This document shows positions 1 through 11,035 of a stretch of DNA of 64,000 nucleotides, piece after piece. This stretch comes from Sceloporus undulatus (Eukaryota; Chordata; Lepidosauria; Squamata; Phrynosomatidae). Where the stretch lies: the NCBI RefSeq assembly GCF_019175285.1, contig NC_056523.1:117248706-117312705 (forward strand), read 5' to 3'. The position numbers and the translations under genes are program-made. The notes beneath the pieces were generated by a model. It searched no databases and was not told the origin of the DNA. It was given only the letters and a program-made list of their open reading frames with translations. Within the stretch, counting starts at the first letter, position 1. Each line of letters begins with the position of its first letter.

Positions 1-121
1 CCTATCAGTCATTATTTTGTTTTCCAAACCTGACTCATCTTATTATATACATTAAGTACACCAGTAATATTTAACAATCTTATCCCGTGCTAAATTTTTA
101 TCTATAATTCTTTTCTATTCT

Positions 122-1940
122 TTACTTCTGTACTTTCTTTATTTGCTCTTTACAATGTTCTATTATGGGTGCCCATATTCCCTCCCATCTTCGCTCCTCT
201 CCATCCCTCAATATATTTGTGAGTCTATCTGATTCTAACATATCAAAGACTTTCAAGTACCAGTCTGATATGAGTAGGGCTTCTTTACTTTTCCATCTTC
301 TTGCAATCACCATCCGAGCAGCTGTTGTCATATAAAAAATAATTTTTCCAAAATCTTTCTCAAGTTTTGCATCCTTTACCATACCCAACAGAAAAAAAAC
401 AGGTTCGAATTTGATTTTTGTATTTAAGATTTCTTCTAATTCCTTATGTATTCGTCGCCAGAAGGTTTTGACTTTTTTACACTCCCACCACATATGTATA
501 TAGTTTGCATTGTTTTCTTTACAATTCCAGCATTCTTTCTTATTTTGATTATCTATCTTATTTAATTTTTCTGGGGTTATATACCATCTATATTGTAGCT
601 TTAGATAATTTTCTTTTACCTCTGTGCTAAGTGTATATTTCAGCCTTACTTTCCAATTCCGTTCCCATTCTTCCATTAAAATTGGCGTTTTTAAATCTTG
701 TGCCCATTTTATCATAAATTGTTTTACAGTTTCATCTTCCATTTCTAATCCCAGTAACAATTTGTATAACTTGGAAATAGTATGTTTTGTATTCTCCGTC
801 ATTATTCTTCCAAATGTAGTGTCTTCCTTCTCTATTTGATATTTTTTATTGTCTAATTTATATCTTTCTACAATTTGTCTATATAAGAACCAATTGACTT
901 TGAAACCTTCTTCTGTCAGTTCTTCCATTGTTTTTATCCTAGTCATGCCCATTTCTGTCTTTAACAAGTCATTATATCTAACCCAATCCATATCCTTCAT
1001 CCTCTCTCTCCTAAAGAAGGTTTCGTTTATTGATGCCCATCTTGGGATTTTGGTTACAAAATAGGGTTTATATTTCTGCCAAATTGTTAATAAAGGTTTC
1101 CTTATAAAATGATTATTAAAGTTTTTGTTTATTTTAATTTGATCATATAGAAGATATCCATGCCAGCCTACGACATTATCAAAACCTTCCAGTTGTAGAA
1201 TTTTGTCTTTTTTAATCTGTACCCAGTCTTTTACCCATTCGAGACAACATGCATGGTAGTATAATTTGTAATTTGGTAGACCAACTCCCCCTCTCTCTTT
1301 ACTATCTTGTAGTATTTTGAGTTTGATTCTTGGTTTCTTTTTGTCCCATATAAATTTAGTTATATCCTTATTCCACTCTTTAAATGGTTTATCATTGTTT
1401 ATGATGGGCAAGTTTTGGAATAAATATAGTAATTTGGGTGTGATACACATCTGTAATGCCGCTATTTTCCCCAACCATGAAATTTGTAGGTTCCCCCAAC
1501 TTTTCAAATCCTTTTTTATATTATTCCAAAGGGGTGTATAATTATTCTTAAATAAATCCGAATTCTTTCCTGTAATATTTATTCCCAAATATTTTACTTT
1601 GTTTTTTATTTCAAACCTCGAAAGGTTTTTAATTTTTTCGTAGTCAGTTTGATTTATATTTAAGGGCAAAATAACTGATTTTTCTCTATTAATTTTCAAT
1701 CCTGCATGTCTACCATATTCTGCTATTGTTTTGAGTAGTTGTGAGATATCTGTCACTGGGTTCGATAAAATAATCGCCAGGTCGTCTGCGTATGCCAGTA
1801 CTTTATATTCAAAATTCTTTACTTTGACTCCTGCTATATGTGTGTCTCTTCTAATTTTGTTCATTAATATTTCTAAAGCCGTGATAAAAAGTAAAGGTGA
1901 TAAAGGGCAACCCTGCCTTGTTCCTTTCCCAATCTGAATA
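122..1940 (-). pseudogene. LINE-1 ORF2: RT palm/thumb and C-terminal cysteine-rich part
   Basis: The frame is open for at least 580 codons from Met at 1862-1864 and further upstream to the poly-A tract near 1941. Upstream of that Met it reads IQIGKGTRQGCPLSPLLF, the RT motif before the catalytic site. The catalytic YADD lies at residues 25-28 counted from the Met (bases 1781-1792), followed by GLKINREKSVILP and KYLGI. A C445-x2-C448-x8-H457-x4-C462 knuckle with the HMWW signature marks the LINE-1 C-terminal segment. The frame ends at a stop at 122-124. It cannot be produced from this copy as one ORF2 because the N-terminal RT half is in another frame and the endonuclease is missing. Confidence 0.92.
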
Positions 1941-2730
1941 TTTTTTTTTCTCCATTAATCAATATTTTAGCATTTTGTTTATTGTATATTTCTTTTATCC
2001 ACTTTATATAGTTTTCGCCAATTTCCATCCTTTTTAATATCTCAAATATAAATTCCCAATGTATGTTGTCAAAAGCTTTTTGAGCATCTAACAATATTAC
2101 GGCCGCTTGTTTGTCTGGTCTTTTTTCACAATATTCTACTAGATTTATAATTGTTCTTATATTATCTTTAATTTGCCTGTTTGGTAAAAAACCACATTGA
2201 TCTTTATCAATCCAATCTTTTAAAATCATTTTTAATCTTGATGCTAAAATTGTTGTAAAAATTTTATAGTCCACATTTAATAAGGCTATCGGTCTATAAT
2301 TTTTAGGGTCGTCCAATTGTTTCTCTTGTTTAGGAATCAATGTGATAAGTGAGGATTTCCAAGTATCTGGAATTTTACCAACTAATATCCCGTTAATAAC
2401 TCTTTGCAAAGGTACCGTTAGGTTAGGTAACATTTTTTGATAATATAGGGCTGTAAATCCATCTGGACCTGGTGATTTGTTGGCTTTTAGTCCCTTAATC
2501 GCATCTATAATTTCTTGTGTAGAAATTTCTTTATTAATTGCTTCTTGTAGTTCTTTTTTAATCGGTTTAATCCCTTCCTTATCAAGAAATTTTTCTAACT
2601 CTTTTTTTTCTATTCTTTCCTCCAGAAAGAGTTCGGCGAAATAATTTTGAAATATTTTTTTAATTTGACCTTGTTCTGTATATTTTTTCCCTCGAACAGT
2701 AATTTCTGTTATCATTTTCTTTTCTTTATA
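1941..2730 (-). pseudogene. LINE-1 ORF2: N-terminal RT fingers/palm part
   Basis: This frame encodes the connector and first RT blocks: SPGPDGFTALYYQKM, then IPKQEKQLDDPKNYRPIALL, then DQCGFLPNRQIKDNIR and a first catalytic Asp in VILLDAQKAFDNIHWEF. At an A9 run (plus-strand T9 at 1941-1949) the frame is lost. One A fewer than expected in the homopolymer explains it, since the next frame continues directly with NIQIGKGTRQGCPLSP. The first Met at 2713-2715 is not a true start; it is an internal codon of a 5'-truncated ORF2. Confidence 0.9.
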
Positions 2731-2768
2731 AATAAACTGTAGTAATAACTGTAATAATATTGTCTCAA

Positions 2769-2787
2769 GAGAAGAAGAAGAAGAAGA
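2769..2787. repeat. (AAG)n simple repeat beside the LINE-1 truncation point
   Basis: About six AAG units on the plus strand sit between the 5' edge of the LINE-1 and the unidentified block to the right. Because the LINE-1 is on the minus strand, this is its 5' flank, not its poly(A) tail. Confidence 0.85.
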
Positions 2788-2789
2788 GT

Positions 2790-3890
2790 ACTTTCCAACA
2801 AAGCAACAACTTGTAATGCAATGTCATTGCATTTTATTGGAAGTTGGTGAAAAACAGTGTGAAAAGATTTCATACTGATAAAGCTGGAGATCATTTTCTG
2901 ATTGGACAATGACATCTTTTTGGCCCTTTTGGTTTTGGATGTTACCATCCAGGAGAAGGTCTGGCAGGTATGTGTGGGAAAATCCCAACTCCACATCCAT
3001 GGAGTGCAGCACTGTTGGGGAGGAGCTGAATTTATGTGACCCAATGGTGAGGAGACTGGGGCTAAGGATCATGGTGCATGGTGCTGTGGTGCTGAGCATG
3101 AAGGCCAGCACCAGAGGATTTAGGGTTGGCCTGGGGGCTGTGCCCTCACTTTCAATCAAAGGGCTTGGGGGGATTCCATCAGTGGGCTGGCTGGAGAATA
3201 ACCCATATATTGTAAGGGCTCTGGTGTTCATCCAGTTGTGGAGAAGGTGTAGGTTGTCATCAGGTTCCTCCCCTTTCTTGCACATCACAGTATTTAATGC
3301 AACTAATGCAATTAAATTGATTAATAAGTTAAGAGAACAGATAAGCAGGTAAAGGAGCCTTGATCCTGGGTTTTCTGAAAGTGGGTCAAAAACCTGTTGT
3401 CCACACAGCCTGCTCCAAAGGTGGGCCAACAACACCCATAGGCTTTCCGCACCACATGGCATCAAGCACTGCATAGTTATTCTTTTCAAATGAAAACTTC
3501 ATTTCAGTTTCCATCCTCTCTTGCCTCGTGTGTTGTCTAAACAGCCAGGCTTCAAAGCAGTTAGAAGCCACGGTTTTGGGTTGGTGCTGATGACTCTATA
3601 GTCACCCTTATTCAACCCAATCTCTTGTATTTGATCTCTTTCTTCCCATAGTGGAGCAGCAATTACCAGTGTTCCACTTTGGTGAGTAGGAAATGGAATT
3701 CCTTTCAAGGTGATGGGTGATATCTGCAGCTTTCAGCTCAAGGTCGTGAGAACTATGCATAAGATACAGATTGCCTTTAGGTTTAGTACAGTTTACTTGC
3801 TTTGAATTTTGGGTCCCAGGAGGGGATGAAGGATGAAGATGCATAACACTATTATTGGTGTAGCCTGAAGGAGTACTGACTATTTAAGTA
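2790..3890 (-). other. Unidentified block with overlapping minus-strand open frames and a poly(A) signal
   Basis: The block differs in composition from the surrounding AT-rich intron. Minus-strand frames of 221, 78, 69 and 61 codons overlap in different phases at 2824-3844, and a 147-codon plus-strand frame overlaps them at 2909-3352. One minus frame contains a hydrophobic run (LLYLLICSLNLLINLIALVA). On the minus strand an AATAAA lies at 2833-2838, just before an eight-base stem AATGCAAT and a GT-rich tract, as at the 3' end of a transcript. I do not recognise any protein. A retrocopied transcript, an old element or a non-coding exon are all possible. Confidence 0.35.
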
Positions 3891-4904
3891 CTACCCTTTG
3901 AGGCAGTGGTGGATTTACTCCTTTTTCCAATCAGCTTGTTACTGAAATCAGTTGAACATCTGCACACTACCTTTACTCAGTAGTATTTTATTTCAACAAA
4001 GTAGCCCAATTCCAACCCAATACATTGTGTATGGACTCTGTACTTCCTTCTCTGGCTGCAGTTTGTCCTCTTGCAAATATTTATCTGCATCAAATATTTA
4101 TCTGCAGTATTCTAAAGCATAATATGTGAATTGTTGTCTCCAAAAAGCTAGGAGCATAAAACAGTGATATAATTCTAGCTACCTTGTTTGGCATCACATA
4201 CTGTGATATGAGTGACGTTAAAGGACAACATTTGTCCTCTGAACAAAGTCACTACTGCATTATTTCTCTCTGATCTCAGCTTTTAACTTTCTCCTGATTA
4301 TTTTTGTGTCCGTCGTATTGTTGTGCAATCTATATACATTCCTGATCAAAGATGAAAAATATTTTTCAAGAAGTAATCCCAAACTGTAATTTATTTGTGG
4401 GTGTGTGGGCATGCACACGTCTCTCACAGGACAAGAAAATGGACTATAAAATGAATTTCAAAACCACACAATATCATTGGTTTACAACAAATATATGAAA
4501 GTGCTATTTGTCTTTAGCTTTGTATCTATATTAATTTCAAAGTCACTACTAACTTTCTTGGATATTCCCTAGTGCAGTTTTATACATCTTTATAATACCT
4601 TCAGAATAATTTATCATACACCACAGATTTTCAAAAAATCATTATCCTTTTGATCTAAAAATCCTTATATTTCATCTTTAATACATTCTTTTGAGAAAGA
4701 CATTCAGGAGGATTTGTCACATATGTTTTATTCTTCTGAGACATGAGCATCACCGGGCTTGATGAATGACTGTCTCATCACATCTATAAAACTGTTTGAA
4801 AAGTTGCTGTTTGGAAACTAGAAATATTTTCACTAGGCCATTCAACAGCTCCCACAACCATTGATGCTCACTGTTGGAAATAAATAGGAGGAATATGTAA
4901 TTTT
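3891..4904. other. AT-rich intron, nothing recognised
   Basis: This stretch has no sizeable open frame, no simple repeat of note and no repeat family that I recognise. Confidence 0.6.
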
Positions 4905-5001
4905 TTTGTCTTACAAAACTATAGTTCCCAGAATTCCATAGGACTGAGCCATGGTTTTTAAAGTGGTGTCAAATTGGGTTATTTTTTCAGTGCAGATGCA
5001 G
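4905..5001 (+). mobile_element. Half copy of a long-TIR foldback MITE (family F1)
   Basis: Contains TATAGTTCCCAGAATTCCAT, then GGACTGAGCCATGG, AAAGTGGTGTCAAATTGGG and CAGTGCAGATGCAGCC. The same words occur in the right arms of the copies at 60.2-60.7 kb and 60.9-61.2 kb. Only one arm is present, so this is a fragment of a near-palindromic non-autonomous DNA element. Confidence 0.75.
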
Positions 5002-5005
5002 CCTT

Positions 5006-5068
5006 ACTCTCCAAGGTACTACAAGATCCCTTTGCATACTGATTTTCCAGACTAACATGGCTATGCAC
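5006..5068 (+). mobile_element. Penelope-like repeat fragment (distal part)
   Basis: Reads AAGGTACTACAAGATCCCTT then TGCATACTG and CAGACTAACATGGCTA. The first part also occurs as both arms of the inverted pair at 16.8 kb. The string matches a widespread reptile repeat that I remember following hammerhead-like termini. Assignment to Penelope-like elements is inference. Confidence 0.5.
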
Positions 5069-5300
5069 TTATATTTTAATTCAGTGTTCTAGCTCAACAT
5101 TGATCAATATGGAGATTAAAAAAACAATTATAAATACACAGGCTATACTGGCAAAAATACTCTTTATTGGCAGAATATGCAAATGTGTTAAAGAGTTTTA
5201 AATTGACAGTTCAAAAGTTTTCAGAGAAAACCTACACATCTTTAAACTACTGTAAGGAAAGTAACTTGCTGGTACTAGAAAAATAAGAATGAAAATTCAG

Positions 5301-5355
5301 ATTGCATTCCTAAGCAAATGTACTAGGAAATAAGGCCTATTGAATTAAGTGGAGC
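5301..5355. repeat. Short interspersed repeat, 'GCAATCCTAT' type fragment
   Basis: Contains ATTGCATTCCTAAGCAAATG and AAATAAGGCCTATTGAATTA. It is a degraded member of a short squamate repeat whose better copies lie near 31.2 and 34.2 kb. Confidence 0.45.
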
Positions 5356-8300
5356 ACGTTGCTCACTCAGTAGAAACAGATAGACGAAATGGGACACATA
5401 TGCTGTCATGGAGTGCATACACTGGTTAGATTTCAATGCTGTCATCCAATTAGGAGTATTATGGTTGCATAGGAAAATACAAGCACAGATTGGTTCTGCG
5501 TGTGTAATTCCTCTCTGTAATCTAACAGCTGGGGCTGCATGCCGGAAGCCCTTTCAAACAAGGTTAAAATTCCACAACTCAGCTGTTTAGGAGTCAGTGT
5601 GAGGGCTAGATTCTGTACTTCAAAATCCTCTTTTCCAGGCAAATAGCAGATTCATTGGAATTTACATTTTTGAAAGAGCTCTGGTTATGCACCTGTCATT
5701 GGGTAAAATTAGTCCATATCTGTTTCATTTTTCTTCTGAGAAAGTAGTTCTGTTAGTCACTTCCATCATGCTTCCCACCCACAAAACAGACACACACACA
5801 TATATACCACAAATATATTATTCTAAACATTTGAAACAAACACATTTATAAATATGTGTATTTATACATTTTTTTTTGTGTGTGTGCATGGGTGCCAAGA
5901 ACTGCACTGGGATATTTGTGAAGGCCAGTGAACAATTAAAGCTGTAACCAAAAACCTGCTTACCTGTAATCAGTGTGAATTACTTCTGAGAAGGAAAATC
6001 ATAGCTCCCATTTCCACATTAGTCTGGGTGAGAGCTGTGCTTGGATATCTGAAGATGCAAAGATCAGATTCTTGCTAAATGCATTACTGGATGAGAGCAC
6101 AAACCACTTTCCAACTGGTGCAATTGGGTAAAAATTGGAATGGAGTGTTTGCCCCTCTCCATGAACATAAGGATAGCAGTGTAAAATCTCTCGCCGCATC
6201 TCACAAAATGCTGGAGTTCACTAATTTCACTACAGTGGAGTACCACATCCCATTTAAATTGCCCAGCTGCTTGGTTTGATAGATTTATTTCTATTTTTTA
6301 TATATTCTTCTCATTTTTTACACAGGAACAGTATTTTCTATGCAGAAAGCAACATTTCTGTGCAAAAATAACAGCTACATATGCAGCAAATGCTATTTCC
6401 TGCACATAAAATTGACCAGTTTTTCCACCCCAATCCCTCACAGTGACTTTCACAGTATGGCTCAATTCTAGTAATAACCATTTATATTTCTTTCATTTGC
6501 AAAAATAAAATGAAATACTATGCATTTTATCACAGCTGAAGTTCTTTTGTTACATTTCAAATTTTACATTTAGAAATAATTGTTGGAAATTCAATTTGTC
6601 AGGAGACATATAATACCTGTACAAGTTGGTAAATTTTCTTCTCCCCTAATCTTGTAGGGAATTAAACTGATAGATCTCTTAAAACCACCTTCTGAGGACA
6701 AGCTATCCTTTCAGCCATGAAAGTGAATCTAATGTTGAGAAAGAATCTTCTCCCTGTTAGCACTCGGCTGCTACATTTCAACATTTCTGAAAGTGATTCA
6801 TGCCTCCAGCAAACAAAAGATGTTCATATATTGCCCATTTCCTTGTCCTGCTGCTATACCACATGGCATTATGCCTACACACAAGCTGGGGTCTCAGATT
6901 CAACAGGGAACATATGCCAAACAAATATAGGTTCAGAAGAGGGCTCTCTCCTGCATGTTCTTGTCAACCCTCTCTTATCAATGAAAGGCATATTCTGCCT
7001 GTTTATATTCACTGTCTTCTGACTCACTTCACCTTTTAAACCCATGATTTCACCCATAACGTTTATTTAACCGTACTATTTAAAAACAATACACCACCGA
7101 CAAAATCAATTTCCTTTAAAATGATGAGACCATAATTCCAAAAACATACAGCACACCCATTGCCTTCCTTTCCCATTGTCCAGAAGCTTAAAAGAAGTGT
7201 CCTTTTGCCTGTCTTGCACTAGCATCCATGCACCACCCAAAGGTCCAGGAAAAACAAACAACTTGCCCTTGACTCCCTAGCTTTTACACATAGGTGACAG
7301 CTACATAAAGGAGGAGGAGGAGGAGGAGGCAGCCCTTCTGTTGCTCCATTCTCATGCAACACTGAGTAGCACAGTGTTCTTGCTGAGATAATTGTTCCTT
7401 TGCTTTCCTTACCTCTTCTGCCCCAAATTGTTTTCTATCATTATGAAGGTACCAGTGAGTACTGTTAATGTGAATAGGTGGTTGTGCCAGATGGTGTTCA
7501 TAAATACAAAAACACAGTAGTTTATGTGTGCATTGTCTTTGTGTATTTTTGGAGTGTATACTTGCATGCCTGATTTTATATGCATGGGGATGCAGACATA
7601 AGTGCTGAAAAGGGAGGTCAGAAAAAGGAACAATGAGTACAAAAGGTACAAACATTGACATTGGTGCCTAAAGTATAATTATGTTTAATTTCTGGTGGGA
7701 AAGATTCATAAGTGGAAGCCATTCAAGAATGTTGAAAAGACATAAGAGCACATACAGTCCTATGTCTAATGACAGGTCATTTTAAAATTTCTGACAAAAT
7801 AGTCAGCTTTGACACTTCAAAAATACATTGTTTTGCTACTATACAGTATAAGCTGGTGGTATCGTATCAGTCTTTTTGCCACATGAACTGGAGGGTTATA
7901 ATTTTTAAAACACTGATACACAACCATACTCTCAGTGTTTATTAATAATTTAGGGATTATTCATAAAAAATAACATTGTAAATTTAGTCCTTAGTCATCT
8001 TCACTGTATTTCCCATCAGAGAATTCCACAAATCCTTTACCTCAGGTAGTCTAGTGCATCAACTTGTTCCAGCCCTATTTTGTTCATACTTTGTCTCTGC
8101 TTTTATAATTTTATTTTTAAAGGAATTTAAGAAATACTTAATAAGACTATTTCCCCTTCTTTATTACCAATTGATGTGGTGTGAAACACAACCAATCTGT
8201 CCTGAACTTTACTTCAGTGTTGTTGTGACATTAAGAGGTATCCATTTCATATGTGTATGAAAATGAAAAGTACATTTTGAATTTAAGCATATTGTTTAAA

Positions 8301-8710
8301 AATAGGCTGTCAGAATCCAATTATAAATGTATCTCTATTCTTGCAATGTTTTTTTAAATGGCTTTAACCAAATTGTTGTGGCATTTGCATATACCTATCT
8401 AATTAAAAATAACTCCATTCAAAAGTCAAAATTGCTTTGCTAAGGATCATCCAGCTTGTTAAAGTGTTAACCTATTTATACTTATCACCACCTGGAAAAT
8501 GTTCTCCCAGAATCCACCCACAGTATACTTTTAACGGCACTGCGTTAAAGGTGTTTAAGCACTTAATTGGAAACAGCCTACCCCTTTGCTATCTGCCCCT
8601 CATCCTGTGCTTTTGTCCTTCCCTAAGGAACCACGAGAAGAGAAAGACTCTTCTAGGACTTGCATAGATCCTGGTTGTGGCAGCAGCTGTAACAATGATG
8701 GTGACAAAGG
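5356..8710. other. AT-rich intron with short simple repeats
   Basis: No host exon and no sizeable recognisable element. It holds a short CA/TA tract near 5790-5815, a T/TG tract near 5870-5885 and a (GGA)n run at 7309-7329. Small open frames here have no family signature. Confidence 0.6.
7309..7329 (+). repeat. (GGA)n simple repeat
   Basis: Seven consecutive GGA units. Confidence 0.9.
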
Positions 8711-9237
8711 CGGTATCCAGACCGGCGCAAAGCACTGGCCTGGATACGTACAAGGGTTGCCTCAGGGCACCCTTTTCAGATGCCCCACAACCCTAGTACA
8801 TTGTAATGGCGGTGCCCTTTCTACATGGGTGCTGCCATTACAATGTCACGGCCGCGCCGCAGCCAAACAATGCGGCGCAGACGTGATGTCCTGGTGCCAC
8901 TGGAGGGCGCTTGTGGCACCCTTTCAGTGGCACCAGAAGGAGCTCCGTTTCGGAGGTCCTTCAGCTGCGTGTATTGCTGGCGCGGCCTTTAAACAGCCAT
9001 GCCAGTGATACAAAGAGAAAGGGGCCGAGTGGCCCCTTTCTCCCTTTCCCCGCCGCTGTCAGGGTGTCCTTGGGTCATGAAGCCCCAAGGACACCCCTTT
9101 TCAGGCCGTAGGGAAGCGGCATTTTTCCGCTTCCCCAAGGTCAGGAAAAGCAGTGGCTGCCGCTGTGGCAGCTGAGGCCCTGATCCATTGGGGAAAAGGG
9201 CGGGTGCAGGCCACCTCAAAGGGGCGGTCTGTATCCC
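8711..9237. mobile_element. GC-rich hairpin-bearing non-autonomous DNA element (family G1), copy A
   Basis: A sharply bounded GC-rich island in AT-rich DNA. Ends are imperfect inverted repeats: left GGTATCCAGACCGGCGC, and the reverse complement of the right end GGGATACAGACCGCCCC. Inside are several short hairpins: AAAGGGGCCGAG with TGGCCCCTTT, GTGTCCTTGGG with CCCCAAGGACAC, GAAGCGG with CCGCTTCC, and GTAATGGC with GCCATTAC. The segment 9018-9150 closely resembles 57160-57290 in copy D. It codes for no recognisable protein. A DNA transposon of unknown superfamily is the best fit; it is not a CpG-island promoter. Confidence 0.7.
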
Positions 9238-9764
9238 ATCATAGAGAGATCAGAAACCATTGATATTAAAATAATTATGTTTCCAATGCTAGTGTGGACA
9301 ATGGTCTCTTTAAAAGTCTGTTAGAGGGTGGTACTGTATTGAAGTTATCCTCTGTGTGAAGTACAGAGTACTGTATAGAAATAAATAATAATCAGAAGTA
9401 AGAGTTTGAAATCTCCCATTGAAAGTCAGTAGTAAGACAGTAGGCTAAATGAGGATGCAGGCCAGCAAATCCACAGATTTTCTCACTAGGATGAAGCATA
9501 TACTGAGAGTTCCCATATGTCAGCCCCTTAAAAAAGGACATCTAATTTGCAAATTATTAGAAATATAGATATTGGTAATTTGCATTTCTAATTATGCAAT
9601 TCAGCACATTAGCCATTGCAGTTTCTCAACCACGAAGGATTATGCCTGGTACAATTTTTAACATTTTGAATACTTTCAAATACTGTTTTGAAAAAAACAA
9701 AACACACTGGTATAGAGTAATCCTTAAAGTGTTGGGCCCTTGTGGTCTCTTACATCTCTGTTAT
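9238..9764. other. AT-rich intron, nothing recognised
   Basis: No open frame, hairpin or repeat family of note. Confidence 0.6.
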
Positions 9765-9870
9765 TCTATGACTGCAGTTCAAATCCTTGCAGTTTAACTT
9801 GTGGCTTTGGGACATCACATCCTCTTTGCAAATCTACCTCACAGATTTGTTGTGGAAATTAAAAGTGATA
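9765..9870 (+). mobile_element. MIR/CORE-type tRNA SINE fragment
   Basis: Shows CAGTTCAAATCC (degraded B box), GTGGCTTTGGGACATCAC and then CTACCTCACAGATTTGTTGT followed by GGAAATTAAAAGTG. The order and wording agree with the middle of MIR-like SINEs (GGTTCGAATCC, TTGGGCAAGT, CTCATAGGGTTGTTGTGAGG). It is old and both ends are unclear. Confidence 0.55.
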
Positions 9871-10450
9871 CAGGAACCATGGGAAGTGGCCATGACATTC
9901 GTAGCGTGATGATGATGACAGCAATGACAATGATGATAAAAATGATAACAACGACAAACAACATTTTGTCAGGCATTTTCTAATGCTGTTCTCATGAGAT
10001 CACAATAGGGTTGTTGTTGCTTTGCTATTGATATTTTTTACATATCTAGAAAGCATCACAGGAAGCCTAAGAGTGTCTGCCCTCTGTGTCAATATGAAAA
10101 ATGTGAAAAAAAGCAAAAACAAACTTACCACTATTCTTCCTACCTTGCACTTGGCCTCCCTTGCACCTACCTATCTTGCTCCTTGCACTCACCAAGTGCA
10201 CCACAGATATTATTTTCTCCTTTTCTTTTCTCTTACCAGGTAATTCATAATGCCTACTTCTTCACCCTATAGTTGTACCCTTCCTTGTCTCATTTTGCAC
10301 CTTTGCTATGCTCCCCTTCCTTGCTTCAGAATTGAGAGTGAATGGGTCATAAATGTCAATCATAATTTGTGAGACTTCACTCATGGGCCAAACATACTCA
10401 AAGGCAGGCCCAGCTTTTTAGTTCCAGAAAACAATTGGATAGAAGAATAA
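9871..10450. other. AT-rich intron with a purine/pyrimidine-skewed stretch
   Basis: Includes an A/G/T-rich ATGATGATGA tract near 9909-9950 and a pyrimidine-rich segment at 10130-10330. No gene signal. Confidence 0.6.
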
Positions 10451-11035
10451 GGGATATCCAGATTGCCCCTAAGGGGCAGCGGGAGGCCACCTCTTTCCTG
10501 GCTGGATCAGGGTTGTGGCAATTTCACGCTGCAGCCTCAATCCAGCCTCTGGAGGGCGCAAAAAGGAGCCACAAAAAGTGGCTCCTTTTTGTGCTCTCCA
10601 AAGGATGCCATAGCTGTGACAGCACACCAAAGGAGCCCTGGTGGCACAGTGGTTGAATGCCTGTACTGCAGACACTGACTCAAAACCATAAGGTTGCAAG
10701 TTCAATCCCAGCTAAGGGGGCTCAAGCTTGACTCAGGCTTGCATCCTTCTGAGGTCTCTAAAATGAGTACCCAGATTGTTGGGGGCAATTAGCTTACAGT
10801 TGTAAACCACGTAGACACTGTTAGTTCAGTATGAAACGGTATATAAATGAAACTGTTTGTTTTGTTTGCATCATCTGGATGCAGCATCAGAGTTGCATCA
10901 TGGTGCTGTGTGCCATCTGGAATGACGTGTAGCATCATGATGCCCTGGCGGCCAAGTTAGGGTATTCAGTGTCAGGACGCTGTGCCCTGACTCTGCCCAT
11001 AGGCCGGCACAAAATGCCAGTTTGTACAGGGCCTA
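10451..11035. mobile_element. GC-rich DNA element (family G1), copy B, split by a SINE
   Basis: The left end GGGATATCCAGATTGCCCCT resembles the reverse complement of the right end of copy A. The right part ends in GCCGGCACAAAATGCC and TTTGTACAGGGCC, resembling the left end of copy A in reverse. A perfect hairpin AAAAAGGAGCCAC with GTGGCTCCTTTTT lies at about 10560-10590. A tRNA-derived SINE interrupts it at 10632-10868, so the element predates the SINE. Confidence 0.6.
10632..10868 (+). mobile_element. tRNA-derived SINE (family S1)
   Basis: Begins GGAGCCCTGGTGGCACAGTG, an A-box-bearing tRNA-like head, with a B-box-like GGTTGCAAGTTCAATCCC about 60 nt later. The body reads AAAATGAGTACCCAGATTGT then TGGGGGCAATTAGC, and the tail TGAAACGGTATATAAATGAA ends in TTTG repeats. 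The same order occurs on the other strand at 52815-52998. Pol III transcription and mobilisation by a LINE partner are known for such SINEs. Confidence 0.85.

Larger units (their letters stand above)
1..2735 (-). mobile_element. LINE-1 retrotransposon, 5'-truncated, 3' end outside the window
   Basis: Two minus-strand frames encode the reverse transcriptase and C-terminal region of LINE-1 ORF2. The endonuclease domain, ORF1 and 5' UTR are absent. The recognisable coding sequence begins near 2715-2735, where an unrelated AT-rich and AAG-repeat stretch starts. The ORF2 stop is at 122-124 and the 3' UTR runs off the left edge. Long open frames and only one break suggest a fairly recent insertion. 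Truncation at the 5' end is the usual outcome of target-primed reverse transcription. Confidence 0.93.

Noticed and set aside
8586-9219. Long GC-rich open frames on both strands
   Set aside because: They lie inside a hairpin-rich repeat, overlap in several frames and show no protein signature. GC-rich DNA lacks stop codons by chance.
8711-9237. CpG-island promoter
   Set aside because: Sharp boundaries, terminal inverted repeats and further copies in the window mark a mobile element, and the TENM2 exon nearby is internal.
10632-10868. tRNA gene
   Set aside because: A and B boxes are present but the cloverleaf is not, and a long non-tRNA body with a LINE-type tail follows. It is a SINE.
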